The notes under the pieces were generated by a model that saw nothing but the letters and a program-made list of their open reading frames with translations, searched no databases and was not told the origin of the DNA. A stretch of 40,179 bases of DNA, taken from Streptomyces humidus. GTDB lineage: Bacteria > Actinomycetota > Actinomycetes > Streptomycetales > Streptomycetaceae. Location: assembly GCF_014649655.1 (NCBI RefSeq), contig NZ_BMTL01000053.1, positions 1-40,179 on the forward strand. The letters run 5' to 3'. Made by a program: the position numbers and the translations under genes. Positions 7,740 to 16,600 of the stretch are shown here, piece by piece; position 1 is the stretch's first letter; each line of letters begins with the position of its first letter.

Positions 7740-8998
7740 CAGTTCCCTCCGGTGCGTGCGACGGGACGGGCGGGCTGCGGCGCCGCCGTGCCGGCGGGCA
7801 GGGCGCGCAGCACGATGCGGCAGATGCCGTCGACGTGGTGCAGGTTCTCCGGGACGAGGTCGTCGGCGTCGAACTCGACGGACAGCTCGCGTTCGAGGCG
7901 TTCGACGATCTCCACCACCCGGAACGAGGTGAAGCCGGGGACGTCCGCCAGCGGCCGCCCCTCGAGCAGGGCCGCCGGGTCGGCCTTGAGCACGGCGCCC
8001 GCGGCGGCCGCGACGCGGGCCCGCAGCGGGGCGGGCAGGGGCGTCGCGTCGGCCGGCGGCGGCACGGCCGCGCGGACCGTCGCGGGGCCGAACGCCTCGC
8101 GGTCCCGGCCGAGTTGTTCCGCCAGGCGCGTGAACACCTCCCGGGCCTCGGGCCGGCCGCGCTCCACCCGCCGGTAGCCGAGGTACACGCTCTCGGCCAG
8201 CGACTCCCACGCCTCGACGTGCGCGAGGGCCGCGGTGTCGTCGGCGAGCATGCCGCGCGAGCGCAGGAAGTGGGCGTGCAGCTTGCGGGAGCGGGCCAGC
8301 AGCCAGGTCTCCAGGGTGAGCCGGTCGAAGGCGGCGCGCCGGTCGGGGTGCTCCGCGTACGCGGCGACGTACCGGGCGGCCGTCTCCTCGTCCGCCAGGT
8401 CGACTTCGGCCGCGGCCGGGGCGGGGGGACGTCCGGCCGGGGCGAGGGTGACGGCCAGCGCCGGTCCGGGCAGGGCGGCGGCCAGTGCGGCGCGGCTCAG
8501 CGGACGGCGGACCGGGCGGGCGCTGCCCCAGGGCGTCTCGTTGTGGTAGCCGTCCAGCACGACGGCGTCGGCGTCACCGGCCGGCTCCAGCAGGAAGCTG
8601 TGCTCCATGTGCCGTCGCCCGGCGTAGGGCACCCACGGCAGGTGGAAGGCGTCGGCCACCACGTAGCGGCCCTCGGCCGGGGTGAGGGCCTCGCCCGGCG
8701 CGGTGGTGCGGCGGTCCAGGACGGCGAGCCCGAGGCGCTGGGCCGTCTCGCCGAGCTGGTCGGCGGCGCAACGTTCCACCGTGGGCAGTGCGTCGGGCCC
8801 CGGCAGCGGGCGGAAGCGCAGCACGGCGCCCAGGTCCAGATGGGTTCCCGGGCCGTGCCAGCGTTCGGCCAGGATCGCCAGGTTGACCTGGACGCAGTCG
8901 AACAGCGGCCATTGCACGCAGGCGGGGAGTGACGCGGAGGCGGGCAGGGGGACGGAAGGGGACGCGGGCACGGAGGCGGGGGCGAGGTCAGCGGACAT
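7739..8998 (-). CDS. BtrH-like cysteine acyltransferase fused to a C-terminal carrier domain
   Basis: The 419-residue protein has three parts. Residues 28-185 hold the BtrH-like pattern: Cys35 in DCVQVNL, HLPW at 119-122, His133 in MEHSFLL and Asp149 in VVLDGYH. Residues 200-305 form a helical region like the second half of the paralogue at 662-1672. Residues 325-400 look like a carrier protein: LADVPGFTSFRVVEIVERLE, with Ser358 where the phosphopantetheine serine belongs and TSF in place of the usual DSL. Such a fusion would let the enzyme hold its own acyl donor. The ATG at 8998 overlaps the TrpB-like gene by 11 bases. The family link is inferred from spaced residues, not from an alignment. 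Confidence 0.55.
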   Translation of the reverse strand: MSADLAPASVPASPSVPLPASASLPACVQWPLFDCVQVNLAILAERWHGPGTHLDLGAVLRFRPLPGPDALPTVERCAADQLGETAQRLGLAVLDRRTTAPGEALTPAEGRYVVADAFHLPWVPYAGRRHMEHSFLLEPAGDADAVVLDGYHNETPWGSARPVRRPLSRAALAAALPGPALAVTLAPAGRPPAPAAAEVDLADEETAARYVAAYAEHPDRRAAFDRLTLETWLLARSRKLHAHFLRSRGMLADDTAALAHVEAWESLAESVYLGYRRVERGRPEAREVFTRLAEQLGRDREAFGPATVRAAVPPPADATPLPAPLRARVAAAAGAVLKADPAALLEGRPLADVPGFTSFRVVEIVERLERELSVEFDADDLVPENLHHVDGICRIVLRALPAGTAAPQPARPVARTGGN

Positions 8999-10355
8999 GA
9001 ACGGCTCCCGCCCCCGCCAGCTGCTCCACCGGCTCCAGACCGCCCACGGCGCGGCGCAGCGCCTGCGGGTCGGGCGCCTCCTCGCTCAGCTCGCCGTCCA
9101 GGAACTGCTGGTAGGCCCCCAGGTCGAGGTAGCCGTGGCCGCTGACGCACACCACCACGCCCTTCTCGGCGCGCAGCAGGCCGTTGTTCCCCTCGGCTCC
9201 GGTGCCCGCCAGACGCGCGGCCGCGGCCAGCGCGTGACCGGACTCCGGGGCGGGCAGCACCATCTCACCGCGGGTGAAACGGCGGCCTGCGTCGAGCGCC
9301 TCGACCTGCCCGACGGCGGTGGCCGCGATCTGGTCGCGGTGGCGCATCGCGGAGAGCACCTTCGCCGCGCCGTGGAAGCGCAGCCCGGCCGAGTGCGAGT
9401 CGGGGATCGGGTAGGAGCTGCCGATGGTGTACATGGCCTCCATCGGCCCGGTGCCGGTGGCGTCCGTACGGTCGTAGGCGTACGTGCCGCGGGTCAGCTT
9501 GGGCGTCGTGCTGGACTCGGCGGCCACCAGCAGCGGCGGCTTCTCGCCCGCGGCGGCCGCGGCCGAGAAGAACGGCAGCGCGATCCCGCCGAAGTTGGAG
9601 CCCGCGCCCACGCAGCCCACCACCGCGTCGACCGACGCCTCCAGGCCGGCGAGCTGGTCGGCGGCCTCCAGGCCGATCACCGACTGGTGCAGGATGCTGT
9701 AGGTCTCCCCGCTGCCGATGCAGAACGCCGCGCCCTCGGTGCGGGCGGCGTACTCCACCGCCTCGCCGATGGCCAGCGACAGGCTGTTGACGTCGCCCTG
9801 GGCGCGCCGGGCCACCTCCGTGAGCGGGCTGGGGCTCGCGTGCACGGTGGCCCCGAGGGTCCGCATCAGCGTGCCCCGGTACGGCTTGCGTCGCAGGCTG
9901 CCCCCGACCATGAAGACGGTGCACTTCATGCCGAACATGGCGCAGGCAGCGGCCAGGGCGGTGCCCCACTGCCCGGCGCCGGTGCCGCTGACGAGTTCGC
10001 GCACACCGGCCCGCGCGTAGTAGTAGGCCTGCGCCAGGGCGGTGTTGAGCTTGTGGCTGCCGGAGATGTTGCCGCCCTCGTACTTCACGTAGACCGGCAC
10101 CCGCGCCCCGACCGCGCGCTCGAAGCCTTGGGCCCGCCACAGCGGCGTGGGCCGGAACGCCCGGTAGGCGTCGGCGACCTCGGCCGGGATCTCCCAGTAC
10201 TCCTTCAGCTGCACGCTCTGGCGCACCAGCGCCATCGGCAGGTTGACCTGCACGCTGCCGCCCCCCGCGGTCCGGGGCGTACGGTCTGCGGGCAGCCGCT
10301 CGTCCAGGTGCGGCAGGACGCTGCGCCAGCGGGCGGGCGGTTCGGCACGGCTCAT
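8988..10355 (-). CDS. TrpB-like (TrpB2 type) PLP-dependent beta-replacement enzyme
   Basis: The 455-residue protein matches the TrpB2 branch of tryptophan synthase beta chains. PLP Lys102 lies in GSHKLNTALAQAYYYARAG, followed by GTGAGQWGTALAAACAMFG, KCTVFMVGGSLRRKPYRG and the phosphate loop CVGAGSNFGG. TrpB enzymes form an aminoacrylate from L-serine and add a nucleophile. No trpA or other tryptophan gene is nearby. The neighbours are carrier proteins and an acyltransferase, and serA lies in the same operon, so the enzyme probably makes a non-standard amino acid from serine or a serine derivative. The ATG at 10355 overlaps the carrier-protein stop (ATGA). Family assignment is firm; the nucleophile is unknown. 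Confidence 0.85.
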   Translation of the reverse strand: MSRAEPPARWRSVLPHLDERLPADRTPRTAGGGSVQVNLPMALVRQSVQLKEYWEIPAEVADAYRAFRPTPLWRAQGFERAVGARVPVYVKYEGGNISGSHKLNTALAQAYYYARAGVRELVSGTGAGQWGTALAAACAMFGMKCTVFMVGGSLRRKPYRGTLMRTLGATVHASPSPLTEVARRAQGDVNSLSLAIGEAVEYAARTEGAAFCIGSGETYSILHQSVIGLEAADQLAGLEASVDAVVGCVGAGSNFGGIALPFFSAAAAAGEKPPLLVAAESSTTPKLTRGTYAYDRTDATGTGPMEAMYTIGSSYPIPDSHSAGLRFHGAAKVLSAMRHRDQIAATAVGQVEALDAGRRFTRGEMVLPAPESGHALAAAARLAGTGAEGNNGLLRAEKGVVVCVSGHGYLDLGAYQQFLDGELSEEAPDPQALRRAVGGLEPVEQLAGAGAVHVR

Positions 10356-10630
10356 CGGGACGCCTGCGCCGCGGACAGGACGATCTCGATCAGGTCGTGG
10401 ACGGTGTGGAAGCTGCGCCCGACGAACAGGTCGTCGGGCAGGACGATGTCGAGTTCGTCCTCCAGGCGCACCAGCATGCCCACGAACCCGAGGGAGTTGA
10501 CGCGCAGGATCTCGCCGTTGAGCGGCTCGTGGTCTTCGATGTCGGCAGGCCGCAGGGACAGCCGGGACTCGGCGATGACCACGCGCTTGACGGATTCGGT
10601 GACCGCGGCGCGGTCCAGTTGGGTGATCAT
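10352..10630 (-). CDS. Free acyl carrier protein (second in the operon)
   Basis: This 92-residue protein carries the pattern ILRVNSLGFVGMLVRLEDEL, with Ser46 as the predicted phosphopantetheine site (NSL replaces DSL), followed by IVLPDDLF as in carrier helix II-III loops. The ATG at 10630 follows AACC-rich sequence with a GGAGGAACC ribosome site directly upstream. It is the first gene after the 224-bp repeat-filled spacer, and it overlaps the TrpB-like gene, so it may act with that enzyme. No sequence feature tells which acid it carries. Confidence 0.85.
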   Translation of the reverse strand: MITQLDRAAVTESVKRVVIAESRLSLRPADIEDHEPLNGEILRVNSLGFVGMLVRLEDELDIVLPDDLFVGRSFHTVHDLIEIVLSAAQASR

Positions 10631-10667
10631 GGTTCCTCCGTGAAGGGTCGGGAAGGCTTCGGGAAGG

Positions 10668-10854
10668 CCGGAGAGGGCCGGGAGGGCCGGGAGGGCCGGG
10701 AGGGCCGGGAGGGCCGGGAGGGCCGGGAGGGCCGGGAGGGCCGGGAGGGCCGGAGAGGGCCGGAGAGGGCCGGGAGGGCCGGAGAGGGCCGGGAGGGCCG
10801 GAGAGGGCCGGAGAGGGCCCGGCGCGCTGGGGAGGGCCCGGCGCGCTGGGGAGG
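10668..10854 (+). repeat. Tandem G-rich repeats in the spacer between the ProA-like and carrier genes
   Basis: From 10668 to 10817 there are 16 head-to-tail short units: nine-base CCGGGAGGG and ten-base CCGGAGAGGG. Eight nine-base units in a row occupy 10678-10749; the two types then alternate irregularly. Two 19-base units starting CCCGGCGCGCTGGGG follow at 10818-10836 and 10837-10854 (the last lacks one base) and end exactly at the ProA-like stop codon at 10855. The plus strand carries regular GGG runs and could form G-quadruplexes; the operon transcript carries the C-rich complement. The array is the only large gap in the operon and could attenuate or uncouple expression of the downstream half. 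Confidence 0.95.
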
Positions 10855-12144
10855 TCAGGGCCGGGACGCGGTCAGGGGGCTGCGCAGCGTGCCGCGCGCC
10901 TCGACGACCCAGCTGTGGGTGACGAGCGAGCCGAGCGTGACCGGGCCGCGCACGTGCATGCGGCCGGTGCTGATGGAGATCTCGGAGCCGAGGCCGAGCG
11001 TGGGTCCGTCGTGCAGCCGCAGGGAGCCGTTGACGACGATCGCCGCGGCGTCGGCCCGGCGGGTGAACTCTGCGCTCACGCCGGCGTCCCGGGCGAGGAC
11101 GCCCTCGGTGTGTCCGGAGCCGTAGCGCCGGATGTGGGCCAGCGCCTCGTCCAGGCCGTCGACCGCGCGCACGCCGATCGTGGCGTCCAGGAACTCCCGG
11201 CCGAGGTCGTGCTCGTGCAGGTCCTCGATGCGCCAGGGCCGGTGGCCGGTCCGTCCGCCGGGCCGCGGCACCCGCGGGTCGAGCCGCACGGCCACCTGCC
11301 GGTCGTCGCGCTCGGCGGCGCGCAGGATCGCGCTCACCAGATCGCCGGCGACCTCGGCGTCGACGAGCAGCATCTCGGCGGTGTTGCAGGCGGTCGGCTC
11401 CGGCAGCTTGCTGTCCAGGGCGACCTCGGCGGCGAGGTCCAGGTCGGCGCTGCGGTGCACGTAGAGGTGGTTGACGCCGCCGCCGCTGGCGATCACCGGG
11501 ATCGAGGAGGCGCTGCGGCAGTAGTCGATGAGCGAGGGACTGCCCCGCGGGATCAGCACGTCGACGGCGTCGGGCCGCTTCAGCAGGGCGCGCAGCTGCG
11601 TCCGGTCGGGATCGTCGAGGACGGTGACCAGGTGGGCCGGGAGTCCCGCGGCCTCCAGGGCTTCACGGGCCACGACGGACAGCGCCCCGTTGGTGCGGGC
11701 GATCTCCTTGCCGCCGCGCAGCAGAACGGCGTTGCCGACGGCGACGGGCAGCAGGGCGCCCTCCACGGTGACCGTGGGCCGGGCCTCGTACACCATGAAC
11801 ACCACGCCGAGCGGCTTGGGCGTGCGCAGCCGTACCCCCCAGTCGCCGACGGGGACCCCGGCGTCGGGGGCGGTCACCTCGGCCAGTTCGGACAGGGCGG
11901 CACGGGTGAGCTGCTGGAGCCGGCCGAGGTGGGCGTCGGTCAGCCGCAGCCGGTCGAGCAGGACGGGGGACAGGCCGCGCTCCCCGGCGAGGGTCACGTC
12001 CTGCGCGTTGGCCTTCAGGACGGCCGGCCAGTGGTCGGCCAGGCGCTCGGCGAGTTCACGGCAGTAGCGCGCGTACGCCGGGTCGCCGGTCGGCGGCGCG
12101 GCCGCCAGGGCGGCGCGGGCGGATGTGAGCAGTGCGTCGGTCAT
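10855..12144 (-). CDS. ProA-like gamma-glutamyl phosphate reductase / aldehyde dehydrogenase
   Basis: The 429-residue protein has the ProA layout: LGVVFMVYEARPTVTVEGALLPVAVGNAVLLRGGKE for the nucleotide-binding region, the catalytic Cys253 in TACNTAE, and FTRRADAAAIVVNGSLRLHDG with GLGSEISISTGRMHVRGP at the end. ProA reduces glutamyl 5-phosphate to the semialdehyde with NADPH. There is no proB kinase beside it, and it sits in a carrier-protein operon, so it may reduce another acyl phosphate or a thioester to an aldehyde or cyclic imine. It could also simply boost glutamate semialdehyde supply. The ATG at 12144 lies six bases after the SDR stop, and the AGGAG ribosome site overlaps that stop. 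Confidence 0.85.
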   Translation of the reverse strand: MTDALLTSARAALAAAPPTGDPAYARYCRELAERLADHWPAVLKANAQDVTLAGERGLSPVLLDRLRLTDAHLGRLQQLTRAALSELAEVTAPDAGVPVGDWGVRLRTPKPLGVVFMVYEARPTVTVEGALLPVAVGNAVLLRGGKEIARTNGALSVVAREALEAAGLPAHLVTVLDDPDRTQLRALLKRPDAVDVLIPRGSPSLIDYCRSASSIPVIASGGGVNHLYVHRSADLDLAAEVALDSKLPEPTACNTAEMLLVDAEVAGDLVSAILRAAERDDRQVAVRLDPRVPRPGGRTGHRPWRIEDLHEHDLGREFLDATIGVRAVDGLDEALAHIRRYGSGHTEGVLARDAGVSAEFTRRADAAAIVVNGSLRLHDGPTLGLGSEISISTGRMHVRGPVTLGSLVTHSWVVEARGTLRSPLTASRP

Positions 12145-12150
12145 GATCTC

Positions 12151-12891
12151 CTACCACATGTACTGGCCGCCGTCGACGATCAGCTTCTGGCCGGTGACAT
12201 AGCCGCTGAGCGGGCCCACGAGGTACTCCAGGGCGTCGGCGATGTCGTCGGTGGAGCCGATGCGACGTTGCGGGATCTCGGACAGGACGGCGGCGCGGTG
12301 CCGGGGTTCGTTCAGCCGGAACCGGGTGATGAGCTCCTCGGTCTCGGTCATTCCGGGGATCAGGCAGTTGACCCGGACGGCGGGCGCCAGCTCCAGGGCC
12401 AGGCACTTGGTGAGCTGGAGCAGCCCCGCTTTGGCTGCCGCGTAGTTGACGCCGTCGAGCCGGGGGCGGATGCCGGTGGTGGCGCCGACGTTGACGACGG
12501 TGGCGTCCCCTGCGGCCAGCATGGCCGGGGCGAACGCCTGGGTGAGGTGGAAGGGTCCGGACAGGTTGGTGTCCAGGACGCGCTGCCAGTCGGATTCGGT
12601 GAGGTCGAGGAACGGGCGGTCGATGTTGACGCCGGCGTTGTTCACCAGCACCCGCGGCGTGCCGTGTTCGGCGAGGATGTGCCGGGCGGCCGCGCGCACC
12701 GCGTGGCTGTCGGCGACGTCGGCCCGCACGGCGATCAGGCCGTGTTCGCCGGCGGCCCGCCGGGCGGCTTCCTTGTCGGCCCGGTACAGGGCGACGGTGC
12801 GGTATCCCAGGCGCACCAGGCGCCGGGACAGGGCCAGTCCGATGCCGCGGGTGCCGCCGGTGACGACGGCGAGCGGACGGGGTCGGGTCAT
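12151..12891 (-). CDS. Short-chain dehydrogenase/reductase, FabG-like, Ser of triad replaced
   Basis: The 246-residue protein has VVTGGTRGIG (nucleotide-binding loop, residues 8-17), NNAGV and YAAAKAG with the catalytic Tyr and Lys. The segment that normally reads VxxSS/GSVxG is VVNVGATTG, so the catalytic serine appears to be alanine. Such a change usually weakens or alters oxidoreductase activity, though neighbouring threonines may compensate. It ends LIVDGGQYMW. A role on a carrier-bound beta-keto or hydroxy unit is plausible. The ATG at 12891 overlaps the thioesterase stop as ATGA. Confidence 0.85.
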   Translation of the reverse strand: MTRPRPLAVVTGGTRGIGLALSRRLVRLGYRTVALYRADKEAARRAAGEHGLIAVRADVADSHAVRAAARHILAEHGTPRVLVNNAGVNIDRPFLDLTESDWQRVLDTNLSGPFHLTQAFAPAMLAAGDATVVNVGATTGIRPRLDGVNYAAAKAGLLQLTKCLALELAPAVRVNCLIPGMTETEELITRFRLNEPRHRAAVLSEIPQRRIGSTDDIADALEYLVGPLSGYVTGQKLIVDGGQYMW

Positions 12892-13619
12892 CGCGCGTAC
12901 TCCTGTGCCGCGGGGGTCGTACGGGTGAGGAACTCGTCCAGGTGCCCGAGCAGAGCGCTCTGGTGAGCGGGGTCGAAGACCTCGAAGTGCCCGCAGGCGA
13001 GGTGGCGTACGGCCAGCCGGCCGGCCAGGCTCCGCCAGCGGTCGATCTGCCGGGCGCGGTGCTCGCTCTCGCAGGCGACCAGCAGGGCCGGCCCGGCGCC
13101 CCGGGCCTCGGTGCGGTGGGCGGCGCCGGCCCTGATGTGCGCCAGCGCGGTGGCCCGCGCCCGGGCGGAGTCGCGGCCGCCGCCCAGGGTGGCGACGGAC
13201 CGTTCCACGGCGGACAGCAGGTCGGCGCGTACGGTGTCGCCGGCGCTCTCCCGCTCGGGGAAGCTGTCGATGAGGACGACGGCGGGCGCCGGTCCGTCCT
13301 CGGCGAGCCGGGCCGCCAGCTCCCAGGCGATGACGCCGCCGAGCGACCAGCCGACCAGCAGGTTCGGCCGGCGCGGCAGCCCCGTCACCAGGCCGAGGTA
13401 TCTGCGGGTCATCTCCGGGACGCTGTCGTCGGGTTCCTCGCCGGCCAGCAGGCCGTCGGCGCGGATGCCGTGCACGGTGCCGTGCCGGGCGAGGCGGCTC
13501 GCGACGCCGAGGTACTGGGCGAGGCCGCCGCCCGCCGGGTGGATCAGCAGGCTGTCCAGCGGGCCCGGCCGCTGTGCGAGCAGGACCAGCAGCCGCGTGT
13601 CGCAGGTGGGGGCGGTCAT
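12888..13619 (-). CDS. Thioesterase (alpha/beta hydrolase), stand-alone
   Basis: The 243-residue protein has the thioesterase nucleophile elbow LLVGWSLGGVIAWE with Ser92, the strand VVLIDSFPERE carrying the acid, and a C-terminal CGHFEVFD with the catalytic His. The opening LLIHPAGGGLAQYLGVASRL resembles thioesterase domains found at NRPS C-termini more than editing enzymes. The preceding NRPS has no thioesterase of its own, so this protein probably releases the product; it could also edit misloaded carriers. The ATG overlaps the NRPS stop (ATGA). Confidence 0.88.
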   Translation of the reverse strand: MTAPTCDTRLLVLLAQRPGPLDSLLIHPAGGGLAQYLGVASRLARHGTVHGIRADGLLAGEEPDDSVPEMTRRYLGLVTGLPRRPNLLVGWSLGGVIAWELAARLAEDGPAPAVVLIDSFPERESAGDTVRADLLSAVERSVATLGGGRDSARARATALAHIRAGAAHRTEARGAGPALLVACESEHRARQIDRWRSLAGRLAVRHLACGHFEVFDPAHQSALLGHLDEFLTRTTPAAQEYAR

Positions 13620-16600
13620 CGCGCACCGTCGCGGGATCGGGTGATCCAGCCGGCCTGGGCACGGATGGTCGGGTCGAGGAAGAAGTCGAGGACCGGGATC
13701 TGCACGCCGTGGCGTTCCTCGATCGCGGCGCGCGCGGTCATCACGTTGAGCGAGTGGGCGCCGTAGTCGAGGAGCGAGCGGTCGACGGGGACGTCGGCGC
13801 GCCCGAGCAGTTCCCCCCACAGGTGCTGGAGCCACGCTTCGAGCGGGTCCTGCGCCGTGGTGACGGTCCCGCCGCCGGTTGCGGCCTCCTCGCGGACGGC
13901 CTTTTCCGCCTCCTTCAGCAGGGCGGGGCGGTCCACCTTGCCGTTGCGGGTGAGGGGCACGCAAGCGACCTCGAACACCCGCGAGGGCGCCATGTATCCC
14001 GGGACCGCGTCGGCCACCTGGCGCCGCACGTCGTCGGGGAGCGGTGAGCGGCCGTCCTGCGGCACGAAGAACAGCGCCAGCTGCCGGTCGGCCCCCTCCC
14101 CCAGGACGGCGGCCACCGCGAGGCGCACGTCGGGGTGGGCGGCGGCCGCGGTCTCCAGTTCGCCGAGTTCCACCCGGTAGCCGCGGATCTTGACCTGGTC
14201 GTCGTCGCGGCCCAGGAAGAGCAGCGTGCCCTGCTCGTCGCGGAGCACCTGGTCGCCGGTGCGGTACATGCGGGCGTCGTCCCGGTCGCCGCGCGGGTCG
14301 GGCAGGAAGCGTTCCGCGGTGCGCGCGGGGTCGCCGACGTACCCGTGCGCGGGGCAGGCGCCGCCCAGGTGCAGCTCGCCCGGTACGCCGAGGGGGGCGA
14401 GGTGGCCGGTGGCGTCCACCACGTGGGCGGTGGTGTGGGTGATCGGGCGGCCGATCGGGACGTGGTTCGGCCACGGTCCGGCTCCGGTGAGCCGGTGTGT
14501 GGTGACGGCGTGCGTCTCGGTGGGGCCGTAGAGGTTGACCAGGCTGATGTGCGGCCGGTCGGCGAGGAAGCGCCGGATGCCGTCGTCGAGGAGCAGCTGC
14601 TCCCCGGAGACGCACAGGTGGCGCAGCTGCGGCAGGGCGTCCCCGGCGTCCTGGGCGGCCTGGGTGAAGGGGCGCAGGGCGGCGACGGGGAGGTAGACGT
14701 GGGTGATCCGCAGCGCGCTGACCCGGGCGAGCACCGCGGGCAGGTCCCTGCGGTCGGCCGGCTCGCGGGAGACCAGGGTCCCGCCGGCCACGAGGGTGGG
14801 CACGATCTCCTGGAAGGAGACGTCGAAGCCGAGGGGGGCGTACTGGAGGAAGCGGGTGCGCTCGTCCATGTCCAGCGCGTCGAGCTGCCAGGCGGTGAGG
14901 TTCACCAGCGGACCGTTGCCCATCAGCACGCCCTTGGGGCGCCCCGTGGAGCCGGAGGTGAACATGATGTACACCCCGTCGCCGCTGCCGTCGCCGCTGC
15001 CGGTGCCGGTGCGGACGGTGCTGGTGCCGTCGCCGCTGCCGGTGCCGGTGCGGACGGTGCTGGTGCCGTCGCCCGTCGCGGCCCCGCCGGCGGGCGGCGT
15101 GTCGGCGTCGCCGGCAGCGGTCAGTTCGCTCAGCGCCACGACCCGGGCGCCGTCGACGGCGCCGCGGCCGACGACCAGCCAGCAGCCGGCCTTGCCGGTC
15201 ATGTAGGCGAGCCGTTCGCCGGGCAGGGTCAGGTCCAGCGGCAGGAACACGGCGTGCCGCTCGAGCACGGCCAGGACGGCGACGACGGTGTCCACCAGCG
15301 TCACCGTGGTCAGGCCGACCACGGTGCCGGGGCCCACTGCGCGCCGGGCCAGACCCGCCGCGGCGGAGCGGACCAGCTCCTCCAGCTCGCCGTAGGTCAC
15401 ACGGCGGCCGTCCTCCTCGACCGCGGTCGCCTCGGGCCGTCGGGCCAGGCCCGCGCGCACCCAGCGGCGCAGGTCCGGGTGGGCCGGCCGGCGCCAGAAG
15501 CCGTCGTGGGCGCGGGACTGGGCGGACGAGGCGTCCTCGAAGAGTTCGGCGAGGACCGTGCCGGGGCGTTCGACGGCCTTCTCCAGCAGGCCGGTCAGTG
15601 AGTCGGCCAGCGCGCTGACGAGCGGTTCGGGCAGCAGCTCGCGGTCGTGCTCCAGCTCGAGGAGCCAGCCGTCGGGGCCGGGGGTGACGCCCAGCCAGAG
15701 GTCGAACTTCGCGGTGCCGTTGCCGTGCTCGCGCACCCGCAGGACGGCCGGGCCGGGTTGCGTCTCGGTCGCGTCCTGCATCGCGAGCATGCAGGAGAAG
15801 ACCGGGTTGCGGTTGGTCGAGCGGTCCGGTGCGACCAGGCGCACGACGCGGTCGAAGGAGACCGCCGCGCTGCTCTTGACCCGGTCCGTCTCGGCCCGGA
15901 CCGTCTCGGTGACGAAGACGTCGAAGCGCTGGTCGAAGTCGACGTCGACGACGAGCGGCAGGGTGTTGACGAAGAAGCCGCACAGGTCGAGCGAGCCCAG
16001 CGTGCGGCGGGCCAGCACCGGGCTGCCGAAGACGACCGACGTGTTGCCCGAGTGCCGTGCGAGGAGCGCGGCGTAGAGGGCCGAGAAGAAGACGAACGGG
16101 CTGACGCCGAGCGCCGCGCAGACCTCGCCCAGGGCCCGGGAACGCTCCGGGGAGAGCCGGATCTCGCGACGGGCGCCGGTGAAAGCGGTGGTCGCGGGCC
16201 GGTTCGGCCGGGGGTGGAGCACGGTGGCGGGCGCCGCGCGCAGCCGGTCGGCGAGTTCGGCGGCCGTCCGCTCGACGTGCTCCTCGTCGGCGGCCGACAG
16301 CTGCGCTGCCAGCTCCCGGCACAGGGCCCGTTCACGGGCGACCCGCACCCGGTCGACGTCGAGGTCCGCGCGCACGGCCGAGGTGAGGTCGCGGACGAAC
16401 TGGCGCAGCGAGAACCCGTCGAAGACGAGGTGGTGCACCACCAGCAGCAGCGTCGAGCGGGACCGGTCGACGGTGTGCAGCAGTACCGCCCGCAGCAGCG
16501 GGGGCCGCTCCAGATCGAAGGCGTGGCCGCCGAGTTGCTCGAGCAGTTCGGCGCGCCGCCGGTCGAAGCCGTCGGCGTCGGTCGGGACCACTCGCAGCGG

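Noticed and set aside
10397..11125. Plus-strand frame encoding a long Glu-Gly-Arg repeat protein
   Set aside because: It is the translation of the nine-base tandem repeats read antisense to the carrier and ProA-like genes, with no ribosome site.
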